Origin: JAJRVM01 sp041752115
GTDB taxonomy: Bacteria > Planctomycetota > Planctomycetia > Pirellulales > Pirellulaceae
Assembly (NCBI GenBank): GCA_041752115.1
Contig: JBGSHS010000002.1
Coordinates: 9,229-73,228, forward strand
Length of the DNA: 64,000 nt
Reading direction: 5' to 3'
In this document: piece after piece, positions 26,109-35,034 of the stretch
How the letters are laid out: each line of letters starts with the position of its first letter
Numbering within the stretch: position 1 is the stretch's first letter
Position numbers and translations under genes: made by a program
Notes under the pieces: generated by a model
Seen by the model: the letters and a program-made list of their open reading frames with translations, nothing else
Database searches by the model: none
What the model was told of the DNA's origin: nothing

Positions 26109-27563
26109 ATGCCCAGCTTTGTGGGAATTGACTTGGGAAGCCATGTGATCAAGGCCGGCACGATCAAGGCTGCGGATGGGCATGTGGAAGTGTTGCAGTT
26201 GGACTCTTCCCGAAATGCCCATGGACTACCCTTTGTGATGCAGGCTGGCATCCAGTTGGGGGCTCGCTGGGATCAATATGCTCGACGACGTTGTGGCTTT
26301 GACGTGGCCTTTGCGTTTCGTGACCGCGTATGGGAAGCCGCATCCCGTTACTCGCTCGAGGGGAGATCCGTCGACGCGGTTCAGATGTTCGAACCGATTT
26401 GTGCCGGGGTGCGGCAGGCCATTACCTCGACGGGAAACGATACGGCAGCGGTGGGACTCAGCGTCCCGGACTGGTGGCCGGCAAAGTCGGCGTGGACCTT
26501 GCCTCAAGCTTTGAAAGCCGATGGCTGGAATCCGGCCGCCTTGGCTCGAGAATCGGTGGCCGTCCTGACTGACTGGCTGTTTCAGCATCGCCCGACGCCT
26601 AACCGGAGAGTATTGGTTCTTTCAATCGGTGCCGGTTCGACCTGGGGATCGCTACTGTCGCGTGCCGAATCCGGGGCCTGGAAATTGGAAGACACCGTTT
26701 ACGACACTACGCTTTCCGGCTCGGTTCTGCGCGAGCTATTGATTGGTGCGATCGCTCGTGATGTGGTGGGCCGATTGCGGAAGGATCCGACCGAATCGGC
26801 CGCAGATGACCAGCGACTGCACGACGCTTTGGAGCAGGTTCTTCACGTGCTCCAGACACAGAACGAGACGGCGTTTCGGGCTGACCTTTTCGGGAGCCCG
26901 TTTACGATCCCCTTTTCGCGTGCGCGATTGGCGGAAGTGGCGCAGCCCATCATCGATCGGCTTCAATCCACCATGTCGCAGTGGCATCAGCGATTTGCCC
27001 GCCAGGGCTCGGTCGACTCGGTGCTGTATTGGGGCGACCTCGCGTCGTTGCTGACACCTGGCAAACAACTGGCTCGGACCTTCTCCAGCGCCGAGACCAT
27101 CGAGTTAGACAGGTACTGTGTGGCTCGTGGTATGTCGCGATTGGTCGCCCTGGTGCGCACCGGTCAGATCGAAGTCAGCACCATGGAAAGCCAGGCGTCG
27201 TTTCCGCTGCTCGAGACAGTTCCTGAAGGCAAGATCTTCGGATGCGGTAGCGCAGCAGCACGAGCGCGAGTAGTCGAGATCGCGGGTGGGGCTGGACGAG
27301 TCATACCGGTGGGCGACGCCTTGCGTTTCGGCCGCAACGCTGAAGCGAACTGTGTGATAGCGCAAGATCGAACGGAAGTATCCAACGCCCACGCTGTCAT
27401 TTTGCGTAAAGGCTCGCTCTATGTGCTCTCGGATCTGCAGAGCACGAATGGAACGTATGTGAACGGAAAGCTGTTGAGCGGTCCCACGCCGCTCAACCAC
27501 GGTGACACCATCACACTGGCCGTCGACGGCCCCAGTTTCCGGTTTGAGAACCCTCAGGTATGA
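26109..27563 (+). CDS. Hsp70-like ATPase fold fused to C-terminal FHA domain
   Basis: 484 residues. Residues 1-375 follow the actin/Hsp70 nucleotide-binding fold: phosphate-1 VGIDLGSHVIKAGTI, an Hsp70-like segment AAVGLSVPDWWPA, a degenerate phosphate-2 LVLSIGAGSTWGSLL (the usual DLGGGT is SIGAGS), and an adenosine-like YWGDLASLLTPG. There is no substrate-binding domain. Instead, residues 405-484 are an FHA domain with LRFGRNAEANC, SNAHAVI and LQSTNGTYVNG. ATPase activity may be reduced or lost because the phosphate-2 Asp is missing. ATG is preceded by ggag. A 157-base gap separates it from the protease gene, but it belongs to the same set by content. Confidence 0.83.
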   Translation: MPSFVGIDLGSHVIKAGTIKAADGHVEVLQLDSSRNAHGLPFVMQAGIQLGARWDQYARRRCGFDVAFAFRDRVWEAASRYSLEGRSVDAVQMFEPICAGVRQAITSTGNDTAAVGLSVPDWWPAKSAWTLPQALKADGWNPAALARESVAVLTDWLFQHRPTPNRRVLVLSIGAGSTWGSLLSRAESGAWKLEDTVYDTTLSGSVLRELLIGAIARDVVGRLRKDPTESAADDQRLHDALEQVLHVLQTQNETAFRADLFGSPFTIPFSRARLAEVAQPIIDRLQSTMSQWHQRFARQGSVDSVLYWGDLASLLTPGKQLARTFSSAETIELDRYCVARGMSRLVALVRTGQIEVSTMESQASFPLLETVPEGKIFGCGSAAARARVVEIAGGAGRVIPVGDALRFGRNAEANCVIAQDRTEVSNAHAVILRKGSLYVLSDLQSTNGTYVNGKLLSGPTPLNHGDTITLAVDGPSFRFENPQV

Positions 27564-27801
27564 GGGAAAAGTGACTTCGTTGTTTTCCGCTCCGTTGGGA
27601 CAAGCCCAGCGGAAGCCAGGGGGGGCGGGAAGAGATTATCCGCGCATCACATACCGAAATCATTCTCCCCACATTCCTTCGGCCGGTTGCCGCTGCCACC
27701 GACTCCACCCAGTGTCGCATAACCACTGCCACCCCTACGGGATGAACTTTAACCTCGCACGCACAATTCACCGCACGTGACACGGCGACTCGACGAGAAT
27801 C

Positions 27802-29493
27802 ATGTCCATTGCAGATAGCGGATTTCGAATCGGGATGACGGTCGAGAACCGTTATCGGTTGGTTGAGAAGATCGGCCAGGGCGGCATGGCTGAGGTCTAC
27901 CTGGCGGAGCATTTAAAGACCGGCGCGCGCGTGGTCTTGAAATCGCCATTGCCTGGCCTGCTGATCGACAATCCTGAACTGATGGATCGGTTCCTGGATG
28001 AGATTCGCAAGATGAGCCGGTTGGATCACACGAACATCGTGAAAGTACACGATGTGCTGGAATGGTGTGGACGTCCGGTCGCAGTGATGCAATATTTCGG
28101 CGGCGGAAGCCTGGACACGAAACCGGGCATCAAGCTGGACCGATGGTTACCGCAGATCACGTCCGCGCTCGACTACATGCACTCGCCAGTTCGCTCGATG
28201 GTGCATCGAGATGTAAAACCGGCCAATATCTTCTTCGATTTGCAGGATACTCCATATTTGGGCGATTTTGGGATCGCGAAATCACACAAGGGGGATACCG
28301 TGTATGTACGGACAGTCACCGGAAATACGCTGGGCACTCCCAAGTACATGTCGCCAGAGGCGGTCCATGGCAGGACTCTCGATGGGCGTGCGGACCAATA
28401 TTCGCTGGCCATTGTGGTTTACGAGCAACTGTCTGGTCGTATTCCTTTTGACGATGTGGATCAGGACAGCGCGTACCACGTGATGAAGGCGCACGCGGAA
28501 ATCGAGCCCCTTCCGCTATGCTCGATTGATGCTCGGTACAACCGTGCCACGAGCGTGGTGCTCGAGCAAGCGTTGTCCAAGAGCCCCGCAGCCCGTTATG
28601 CCAGTTGCAGTGAATTTGCTCAGGCGTTAGTAGCGTCCTTCGAGGCCGTATCAAATGACGAGGGCACCGCTGACGAAAAGTCGCCGGTAGATAATAACGT
28701 GTCTCCGGCCAATGTGAGGTCGTTGAACGCAACGACGTGTGCGGACGAGCATTTGTCGGAGCAGAATGTAGCCGGGCCGGAAGATCGTACGGCCGGTGAA
28801 CCCGATGCGCAACAATCACGATCGAGCAGCCCACACAATCCTTCTGAATCCTGTTCGCGAGACATGCCTGGCGACTTGACTGAATTGCGTTTCTCGACGG
28901 GCCCTAATTGGTTCATGTTGCTGTGCCTTATGTTCATACTGTTCGCTGTTACTTCATTACTGATGTGTGCTGTTGACGAGCGATTCGCGCCCTTCACCCT
29001 TCTGTGCTTTGTTGTCGCAACTGTATCAGGGATGATTGTGACACCTTATGAAGAGATGTGTGAGAGACCGGTAAGTCGACTGCACCGTGCGGTCACGGGG
29101 TGTGCGTTTCTTCCTTACGCTTTCCTGCTAGTAGGGGAATACACGGCGAACGTGCACGCCTGTTTGTTCGGTTACGACGCATTTCCTTTTGGGAGGCCCC
29201 ACGTTGACTCGCCGTCGCCCATCCTTGCAGTAATTCCGTATCTCGTGGGCGCAGGTGTTTTGGCTGTTTCGGCGTGTTTCATGTCATGGGTAGGGGAACG
29301 ATGGAGGAAAAATGTGGTTCGCTTGTTGACGGCACTTAGCGGTGTGCTCATTGTGTGCGGTATTGTGGTGGGAGCCGGGTTTGGGATTGAGCCGGCAATT
29401 GGGGGTGCTATCCTGGGAACCGTTGTTGCCGTGGTACTTGGAGTGCGTTGGCTACTCATTGTAGTGTTGCGTAAAATGCTGCAAGCAGGATAG
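27802..29493 (+). CDS. Ser/Thr kinase with polytopic C-terminal membrane domain
   Basis: 563 residues. The kinase domain (about 10-280) is very close to the two FGE kinases: IGQGGMAEVYLAE, VVLKSPLPGL, VHRDVKPANIFFD, GDFGIAKS, TPKYMSPEA. Instead of a single helix and FGE domain it ends, after a Ser/Asn-rich linker, in about six hydrophobic helices (starting FMLLCLMFILFAVTSLLMC). The loops are short, so the sensing part may be in the membrane itself. It closes the plus-strand block and is convergent with the propeller kinase at 29812, with a strong hairpin between. Confidence 0.9.
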   Translation: MSIADSGFRIGMTVENRYRLVEKIGQGGMAEVYLAEHLKTGARVVLKSPLPGLLIDNPELMDRFLDEIRKMSRLDHTNIVKVHDVLEWCGRPVAVMQYFGGGSLDTKPGIKLDRWLPQITSALDYMHSPVRSMVHRDVKPANIFFDLQDTPYLGDFGIAKSHKGDTVYVRTVTGNTLGTPKYMSPEAVHGRTLDGRADQYSLAIVVYEQLSGRIPFDDVDQDSAYHVMKAHAEIEPLPLCSIDARYNRATSVVLEQALSKSPAARYASCSEFAQALVASFEAVSNDEGTADEKSPVDNNVSPANVRSLNATTCADEHLSEQNVAGPEDRTAGEPDAQQSRSSSPHNPSESCSRDMPGDLTELRFSTGPNWFMLLCLMFILFAVTSLLMCAVDERFAPFTLLCFVVATVSGMIVTPYEEMCERPVSRLHRAVTGCAFLPYAFLLVGEYTANVHACLFGYDAFPFGRPHVDSPSPILAVIPYLVGAGVLAVSACFMSWVGERWRKNVVRLLTALSGVLIVCGIVVGAGFGIEPAIGGAILGTVVAVVLGVRWLLIVVLRKMLQAG

Positions 29494-29565
29494 ATCGTGG
29501 CAGTCATGCGGCTCTTCGGTACTGCCTAGCTGGACAGCGACAGCTTTCGACATGAATGCTGGACT

Positions 29566-29586
29566 CCAACGGCCTTGTGCCGTTGG
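29566..29586. terminator. Hairpin between two convergent kinase genes
   Basis: ccaacggc-cttgt-gccgttgg: perfect 8-bp stem with a 5-base loop, about 70 bases after the plus-strand stop. It is a likely bidirectional terminator for the plus-strand kinase and the minus-strand kinase. The rest of 29494-29811 holds nothing recognisable. Confidence 0.65.
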
Positions 29587-29811
29587 TGAATCCGATGGAC
29601 GGCTCGAGGCGACTGCCCCGAAAAACAGCCTTCCTTGGTTAAATCGTTGCGAAGAGATCCACAAGATATTTCGGCAAGCCGTGCTGCGAAAGCGGTAGAA
29701 CCGCGTCACTTCTCGCCAACGTCGGTGGTGGTTTGGCTCGGAGTCCCCGACGCACCCGGTACCGCCACCGCCAATTCGCTCAGGCCTGGCGACAGACCTG
29801 ACGTTCCACAA

Positions 29812-32800
29812 TTAGGGAGAAACGTCAGGCAGCCGGACGGAGACGTCTGGAGACCAGTCGCTCCATGGCCCCGCTGCGATCTTTGCTGCTTTCCGCGACC
29901 TGAGCTCGCAGATCCAGATATGGGCGAACGCGTCGTCGCCGCAATACCCGGACACAGCTATCGAAGAACCATCAGGAAACCAGCCACAATCGGAGAATTC
30001 GGCGATCGACGGGATCCCATTCGTTAGCAGCTCGAACGCGCTCTCCGTCTCTTCTCCCTCGCGCAGCAGCCAGATTCCGCGTGCGAACCACCTGGCACTC
30101 AAGTGCCGCAGAATGGCGATCCGGCCGTCTCGGGCGACGGCAATCTTGCGACTACTCGATTCCACTTCCGCCTCATCAGTCAGTTGCGTCACACTGCGAT
30201 CGTTCGGATCGACCCGAAACAGTTCAGTCCTTGTTCCATCACGAATGGGCATGACGGTCGCGTAGACATATCCGTCGGAAGCCCAGCACGCGTCGGCAAT
30301 CTCCTGATATGGGCGGGGGAATTGGATATCCAAGTTGGACACGTCGCCCGTCATGGCGTGTATTGCGTGCAATTCCGTGGCGCCGTCAGCGACATACAAG
30401 AGTCGCTCGCCATCGGGAGACCAACCAAGAGCGGGCATGATCACCGGATTCGACATCTCGTACATGCGCACTCTTGCATCATCCACGTTGGCAACACAGA
30501 CTCGCGGTCGGATATCGCGATCCGATATGAATGCCAATCGCTTTCCATCCGGAGACCAGCGGGGATGCACATCGTTCGCATAACTTGAGCGAGCCAACAC
30601 CGGCACGACATTCGAGCCATCCACGTCCATCGTATACAGCTGGCTGGTCCCGCTGTTACGATCAGAATGAAAGGCAATCTTTCGTCGAAACACGGGGACC
30701 GGTACAACTCCCAGTGCGCCAGGCACACAGCATCTCACGATCACACTCTGACGATCCGGCGTGAAGACAACATTCGTGGGCGCGGGCTTCAACTGCTCGA
30801 ATCGCGCCAACATGCGACCGTCGATCGCATCCACGAAGTGCAGCGATCGGGAATCGGTACTGAGGACGGCCAGCAGGTCCTGTTCGTCATCGAGCACGAT
30901 ATCGGCGGGTGCGCGCCCGTTGAGATCAAAGCTGACTACGGGAGCTCGCGTCCCGAACGTCTCTCGATCAACAACCCAGATTCTGCGGTGGCCTCGGTCA
31001 CACACATAGATGCGATTCAAACGTTCCGATATCAGGACGCTGTCCAGGGTTGCCAGCGGAAATTCCAGGGTTCGGACGCGGTAGGGTGGTTCCAGCTGCA
31101 CTTCGTACAGCTTGGGTGTATCGGATCTGGGGCGTGGCGTGGTCGAGAGGTACGCGAACCGACTGTCCCCGGAAATGCAGAACTCACCACCCGCAGGCTC
31201 ATCACCGAGAGGAACCTCGTGAATCAAGTGCGGATGATCGGCCGAAATATCCACGATGGAAACTTGATCATTCGAAACCCGCGCCCGCCGCGATAGGGGT
31301 GCATTTGAATCGGCAGGATCCACTTCCTGATCGGGCCATCCGTCCTGTCCCATGGGAATCACGATCTTCGTTCCGTCGGGCGTGATCCGCAGGTGACTGG
31401 CCCAACGCCACCAGGATGCGTCCCGCAGTTTGTCGGGCGACACAATGGGAATCCGCGTGACGCGCCGGTCCGCCTCGAGATCAACTTCCGCAAGCTCATT
31501 GCTGTAGTAACTGGTCACATAGAGACGGCGATCGTCGGGGGAGAGTGCCAGATCAAAGTGCGAGGGAAAGGAGGCAATCGTAATCGGATCTGTCACGGCC
31601 TTGCCGGTGGCCAGCTCCAGATGATGGATCACGCAGGTGTCATCCATGCCGTAGTCGGCAACAAACGCCTGCCGCGCATCCGAAGTGACGGCAAACGACG
31701 AGGAGATATCGGGGAGGTCCAGCCAGCGTTCCACGCTTCGTGCCACCGGTTCAGGCTTCGCCGGTTCGGAGCCTCCAGCATTCTGCCACGGCCTTTCATC
31801 CGAGGACTTATCGAGCTTATCCCCTCGGAAGTAGACCAGGCAACCGAACAAGACCAGAGCTGCCGCGGCGGAAACTGCCAACCACAACCATTTCCGCGGC
31901 GTGCGGCGCGGCGCCTTGTACTTCTGCGGCTCATCTCGCAGAAAGCGTTGCAGAGCGTCGGCGAATTCATCGGCCGTCGGGTAGCGGTCTTCCGCGCGGG
32001 GTGCCATCGCTCGACGGCAGATTCCATCTAACGTCGGCGACACGTCAGCCCGTACCTTCCGCGGACTCGGCGCCGGCGACTTGCCCAGGTGCTTAAGCAA
32101 CTCGGCCGGCTGTACGCTGAACGGCACCTCGCCGGTCAACATCTGGTAGAGAACGACTCCCAGGCTGTAGATATCGCTCAGCTGATCAGCCGGTCTTCCA
32201 CCAGCCACCTCAGGAGACATGAATGCCAGCGTGCCGACGAAAGCGCCGGTCGTTGTTATCCCGAATGACTTTTCGATCGAGCGAGCCAGACCAAAGTCCA
32301 TCAGAACCGGCTCTCCGTCCTGGTCGATCATGACGTTGGCCGACTTGATGTCCCGGTGAACAATCCCCGCCTCGTGAACGCGTCCCAGGGCGTCCGCAAT
32401 GGCGCGGACAGTAGTCGCTGCATCGCGACAGTCGAATGGCCCTCGTTGTTGCAGCACCTCGTGAATCGTGGTACCTCGAATCAACGACATGGCAATGAAA
32501 TGTACGCCGCCCACGGCACCCGCATCGTAAACTCGACAGATATTGCGGTGTTCGAGTCTGGCGGCCACCTGCGATTGCCGCAGGAATCGCTCAAATACCT
32601 CCGCGTCGGAATGGTGAGGGAACTTAAGGGCCACTTCGCGGTCCATCTTCCTGTCATAGGCGCGATAGACATTCCCTTCACCCCCCTTTCCGAGCTGACC
32701 GCGGATTTTGTATCGACCGAAGGTCTGTCCCATGGTCAGCGGAAGGTAGATGGGCGGCGCGCCCTCCCGAGCTGCAACGGTACTGATGTCAGCGCCGTCT

Positions 32801-33237
32801 TTGTCCATCGATTCCTCGTCGCTGCCCGAGATACGGTCCTTGCTGGCCTGTCGAGCGATCGAATCCAGATCAAGTTCGATGGCGAGATCGCCGAACCGCC
32901 GCTGCAATTCGTCGATCGTGACCGGCATGGCGAACGTGGCACGCGTAGAACACTCCGCCGCCAACAGCTCCAGCGTGCACCAGCGGCTGTTCCGCAACTG
33001 CGGCCATCGCCGCAAATAGGATTCGAGAAACACCGGCTGAGTCGTCCGCCAGTGGTACTCCAAATCGACCTTGATGCACTCTACCAAGGCGACGGAATAC
33101 GTGGCCTCATCGAGTCCGGCGAGGAATAATGCGATATCCGGCTGTGACTCCGCATGCCAGGCCTGCTCCAACCGATGCACGGCATCTTCCATGTGTACCC
33201 GCTGCGAGTCGCTCAGATCGTATGATAGCCAAGACAT
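29812..33237 (-). CDS. Large Ser/Thr kinase with C-terminal beta-propeller (PD40/YVTN-like)
   Basis: 1141 residues. N-terminal domain (about 20-130: VALVECIKVDLEYHW, LESYLRRWPQL, DELQRRFGDL), homologous to that of the kinase at 10768. Kinase domain (about 172-440): LGKGGEGNVYRAYD, VALKFP, VHRDIKSANVMID, DFGLAR, AFMSPEVAGG. One membrane helix follows (WLWLAVSAAAALVLFGCLVY). About 600 residues of propeller blades come next, including DDRRLYVTSYYSNELAEVDL and WSPDGKRLAFISDRD (TolB/PD40 type). Kinase inside, propeller outside. The ECF gene 33378 lies 140 bases upstream on the same strand, so it is a probable ECF-kinase operon. Confidence 0.92.
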   Translation of the reverse strand: MSWLSYDLSDSQRVHMEDAVHRLEQAWHAESQPDIALFLAGLDEATYSVALVECIKVDLEYHWRTTQPVFLESYLRRWPQLRNSRWCTLELLAAECSTRATFAMPVTIDELQRRFGDLAIELDLDSIARQASKDRISGSDEESMDKDGADISTVAAREGAPPIYLPLTMGQTFGRYKIRGQLGKGGEGNVYRAYDRKMDREVALKFPHHSDAEVFERFLRQSQVAARLEHRNICRVYDAGAVGGVHFIAMSLIRGTTIHEVLQQRGPFDCRDAATTVRAIADALGRVHEAGIVHRDIKSANVMIDQDGEPVLMDFGLARSIEKSFGITTTGAFVGTLAFMSPEVAGGRPADQLSDIYSLGVVLYQMLTGEVPFSVQPAELLKHLGKSPAPSPRKVRADVSPTLDGICRRAMAPRAEDRYPTADEFADALQRFLRDEPQKYKAPRRTPRKWLWLAVSAAAALVLFGCLVYFRGDKLDKSSDERPWQNAGGSEPAKPEPVARSVERWLDLPDISSSFAVTSDARQAFVADYGMDDTCVIHHLELATGKAVTDPITIASFPSHFDLALSPDDRRLYVTSYYSNELAEVDLEADRRVTRIPIVSPDKLRDASWWRWASHLRITPDGTKIVIPMGQDGWPDQEVDPADSNAPLSRRARVSNDQVSIVDISADHPHLIHEVPLGDEPAGGEFCISGDSRFAYLSTTPRPRSDTPKLYEVQLEPPYRVRTLEFPLATLDSVLISERLNRIYVCDRGHRRIWVVDRETFGTRAPVVSFDLNGRAPADIVLDDEQDLLAVLSTDSRSLHFVDAIDGRMLARFEQLKPAPTNVVFTPDRQSVIVRCCVPGALGVVPVPVFRRKIAFHSDRNSGTSQLYTMDVDGSNVVPVLARSSYANDVHPRWSPDGKRLAFISDRDIRPRVCVANVDDARVRMYEMSNPVIMPALGWSPDGERLLYVADGATELHAIHAMTGDVSNLDIQFPRPYQEIADACWASDGYVYATVMPIRDGTRTELFRVDPNDRSVTQLTDEAEVESSSRKIAVARDGRIAILRHLSARWFARGIWLLREGEETESAFELLTNGIPSIAEFSDCGWFPDGSSIAVSGYCGDDAFAHIWICELRSRKAAKIAAGPWSDWSPDVSVRLPDVSP

Positions 33238-33377
33238 CGGCTGTATCCCGTTGGTGACGCAACGAGGCGGTCCTTGTGGACGTCCGGTCGCAGTCGACCG
33301 CCCACCTTATTAAGTACCGATCCGTTCTCCAGGAGCTCAAGAAAAACTCTTCCAAAGGAAGATTCCTCGATCGCGGC

Positions 33378-33977
33378 TCACAACCGGCCTTCCACCCGTT
33401 GCCGGACCCGCGCCGCGGTGTAGTTGAGCACTCGTTTGACCGTCGCCAAGGACCAGCCCGTTTCGGCCGAAATCCTTCCCGCGGAATGGCCAAGGAAATA
33501 GCGGCGGCGGAAAAACTCCGCGTCGCGTGGGTCCAGAGCGTCGACAATGTGAGCGATTTCATCGATCGTGTCGGCCAGGTCGGACGCCGCCCGCTGCCAG
33601 TCGTGATCATCCAACTGCAAGACGTCGATATTGCTGCCATGTTCGCGGTCGACACAACGCCGTTCACGCTGATGGAAATCCGCTGCTTTGCGAATCTTGT
33701 TCTCCGCGATCGTGAGCAGCATGCGGCAAAGTGCCCCCGAGTGCTCAAAGTCGTACTGGCCGTCGGCGGTGCGTCGCAGAAAGGACCAGAACGCCGACTG
33801 CATGATGTCTTCCGCATCAATACGCCGGCGCAAACGGCTGCCGATCTTGCGATCCACCGCCTGCTGCAGCCAGGGCCCAAACCGCTGATACAGCAGACTC
33901 GCCGCCTCCTCGTTTCCCTCGCCGAGCTGTTCTGCCAGCACAGCACTCGGCTGACGCTGTTGATCGTCGTCTGACAT
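33378..33977 (-). CDS. ECF-family sigma factor upstream of the propeller kinase
   Basis: About 199 residues from ATG 33977 (gagagggg upstream). Region 2: RIDAEDIMQSAFWSFLRRTA and LCRMLLTIAENKIRKA. Region 4: DPRDAEFFRRRYFLGHSAGR, then GWSLATVKRVLNYTAARVRQ. It is more distant from the two ECF factors at 5279 and 8731 than those are from each other. Co-orientation with the kinase gene 140 bases downstream suggests an operon and direct functional pairing. No anti-sigma factor is visible. Confidence 0.9.
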   Translation of the reverse strand: MSDDDQQRQPSAVLAEQLGEGNEEAASLLYQRFGPWLQQAVDRKIGSRLRRRIDAEDIMQSAFWSFLRRTADGQYDFEHSGALCRMLLTIAENKIRKAADFHQRERRCVDREHGSNIDVLQLDDHDWQRAASDLADTIDEIAHIVDALDPRDAEFFRRRYFLGHSAGRISAETGWSLATVKRVLNYTAARVRQRVEGRL

Positions 33978-34092
33978 TTTCCCCTCTCGTGCGTTGGTAC
34001 ACGACACGTCGCTTCACATTCGATACCCTATCTTAGCTTGTCGGCACCCCGCGATCCACTCATAACGAGGACACGCCTTCGCCTGCCGGTAA

Positions 34093-34224
34093 CTCAGCCG
34101 CGACCTGAGAGTTCTCGAGCACATCCTGCTCGGAGGAAGAGTCTACGCCTCGCCGTTGGCGGCTAACGGGATCATCTACATTGCCAACACGCAGGGCTGG
34201 TTGTGGGCCGTGTACCAGCAATAG
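34093..34224 (+). pseudogene. C-terminal remnant of a PQQ/BamB-like beta-propeller protein
   Basis: The frame is open from a TAA at 34090 to the TAG at 34222. The translation contains GGRVYASPLAANGIIYIANT followed by QGWLWAVYQQ and a stop, the typical last blade of PQQ-like propeller proteins (GG.VYASP.AA.G.IY..). Nothing upstream continues it in any frame as far as I can see. It is too short to be a functional domain. Confidence 0.6.
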
Positions 34225-34315
34225 AGTGCGGGGGCCGACGGTCGATACAGCACCGGGCGACCGAAAACACTCCCCGGCGCGAAGAACGAACGCGAATGAC
34301 GCGTGGGCCACACAT

Positions 34316-34341
34316 TTCTTGGCGTCTTGGCGCCTTGGCGA
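34316..34341. repeat. Short direct repeat of cttggcg
   Basis: Three consecutive near-copies (cttggcgt, cttggcgc, cttggcga) with a period of about 8-9 bases. Such strings recur in planctomycete non-coding DNA. No function is assigned. Confidence 0.55.
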
Positions 34342-34659
34342 GAGACTCAACAGAGCATCCATCAACGATACGGCGTTCCCTCGGCTCGCATGCCACGAGC
34401 GGACGGCCACCGTAGCGCTCCAGTGGGTCGCAAAGTGGACGGACCTCACGGGTCCAAGCTGACCAGGTCGCCGCCCATCAGCGTTCCAGGCAACGTGCAA
34501 AACGCCCAACGAAGACGTTACCGAGACACCAGCATCTCTCGTGATGTAGTCCCGGCAGGCAGTTGGGCATTCTGTTGAAGACACTCCGACGAGGATGTGG
34601 TTCGGACGTTCGGCTTCTCATCGGGAAGATGTAGTCTGATCCGGCAGTCGGAGCGTCAG

Positions 34660-34730
34660 AGACGCCGGTGGGAGTCGAACCCACTTGAACCGGGTTGCAG
34701 CCGGTCGCCGTGCCGTCAGGCGCCAACGTC
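34660..34730 (-). tRNA. tRNA-Cys (anticodon GCA)
   Basis: On the minus strand the 71 bases fold as a complete cloverleaf. Acceptor GACGTTG pairs with CGGCGTC (two G-U pairs). The D arm is GCC...GGC with GG in the loop. Anticodon stem ACCGG/CCGGT encloses loop CTGCAAC with anticodon GCA. A 4-base variable region TCAA is followed by T arm GTGGG-TTCGACT-CCCAC and discriminator T. CCA is not encoded (the next bases are CTG). Length and short variable region fit bacterial tRNA-Cys. It would decode UGC/UGU. Confidence 0.93.
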
Positions 34731-34768
34731 ATCACGATTTCCGCCCAGACTCAACTGCGTGAGTGGGA

Positions 34769-34830
34769 GACAAAAAGATGGGACGACAAGAAGATGAGAG
34801 CAAGCCCGACTCGAATCCGATCTTTTTGTC
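34769..34830. repeat. Inverted repeat with A/T-rich arms
   Basis: gacaaaaagat (34769-34779) and atctttttgtc (34820-34830) are perfect complements, 40 bases apart. Degenerate copies of the same arm (gacgacaagaagatg, atttttctgtccat) surround it. It is markedly more AT-rich than its surroundings. It is a possible remnant of a small non-autonomous element. Confidence 0.6.
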
Positions 34831-34914
34831 CATCCATTTTTCTGTCCATGTCCGCCGGCTGCCCGCAGCAAGTTGGCGGTTTTGAGCAGTTCCTGTTAGT
34901 CTACTTAGATTGAG

Positions 34915-35034
34915 GTGCGTGATTTCCCGCGCAGCTGGTTGGATTACAATCTTACTGTCGAGATCGAGGCCAAGGCCAAGGAACTGGCCCTGCTCCGCCT
35001 GATGGAACAGCTCGCCTCCCGGTCCAGGAAATGA
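34915..35034 (+). other. Small coding-like fragment, unidentified
   Basis: From GTG 34915 a 39-codon frame reads RDFPRSWLDYNLTVEI, EAKAKELALLRLMEQL, then SRSRK and stop. The composition looks protein-like and helical, unlike the chance frames nearby. It may be the C-terminal tail of a decayed gene. There is no ribosome-binding site. Confidence 0.25.
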
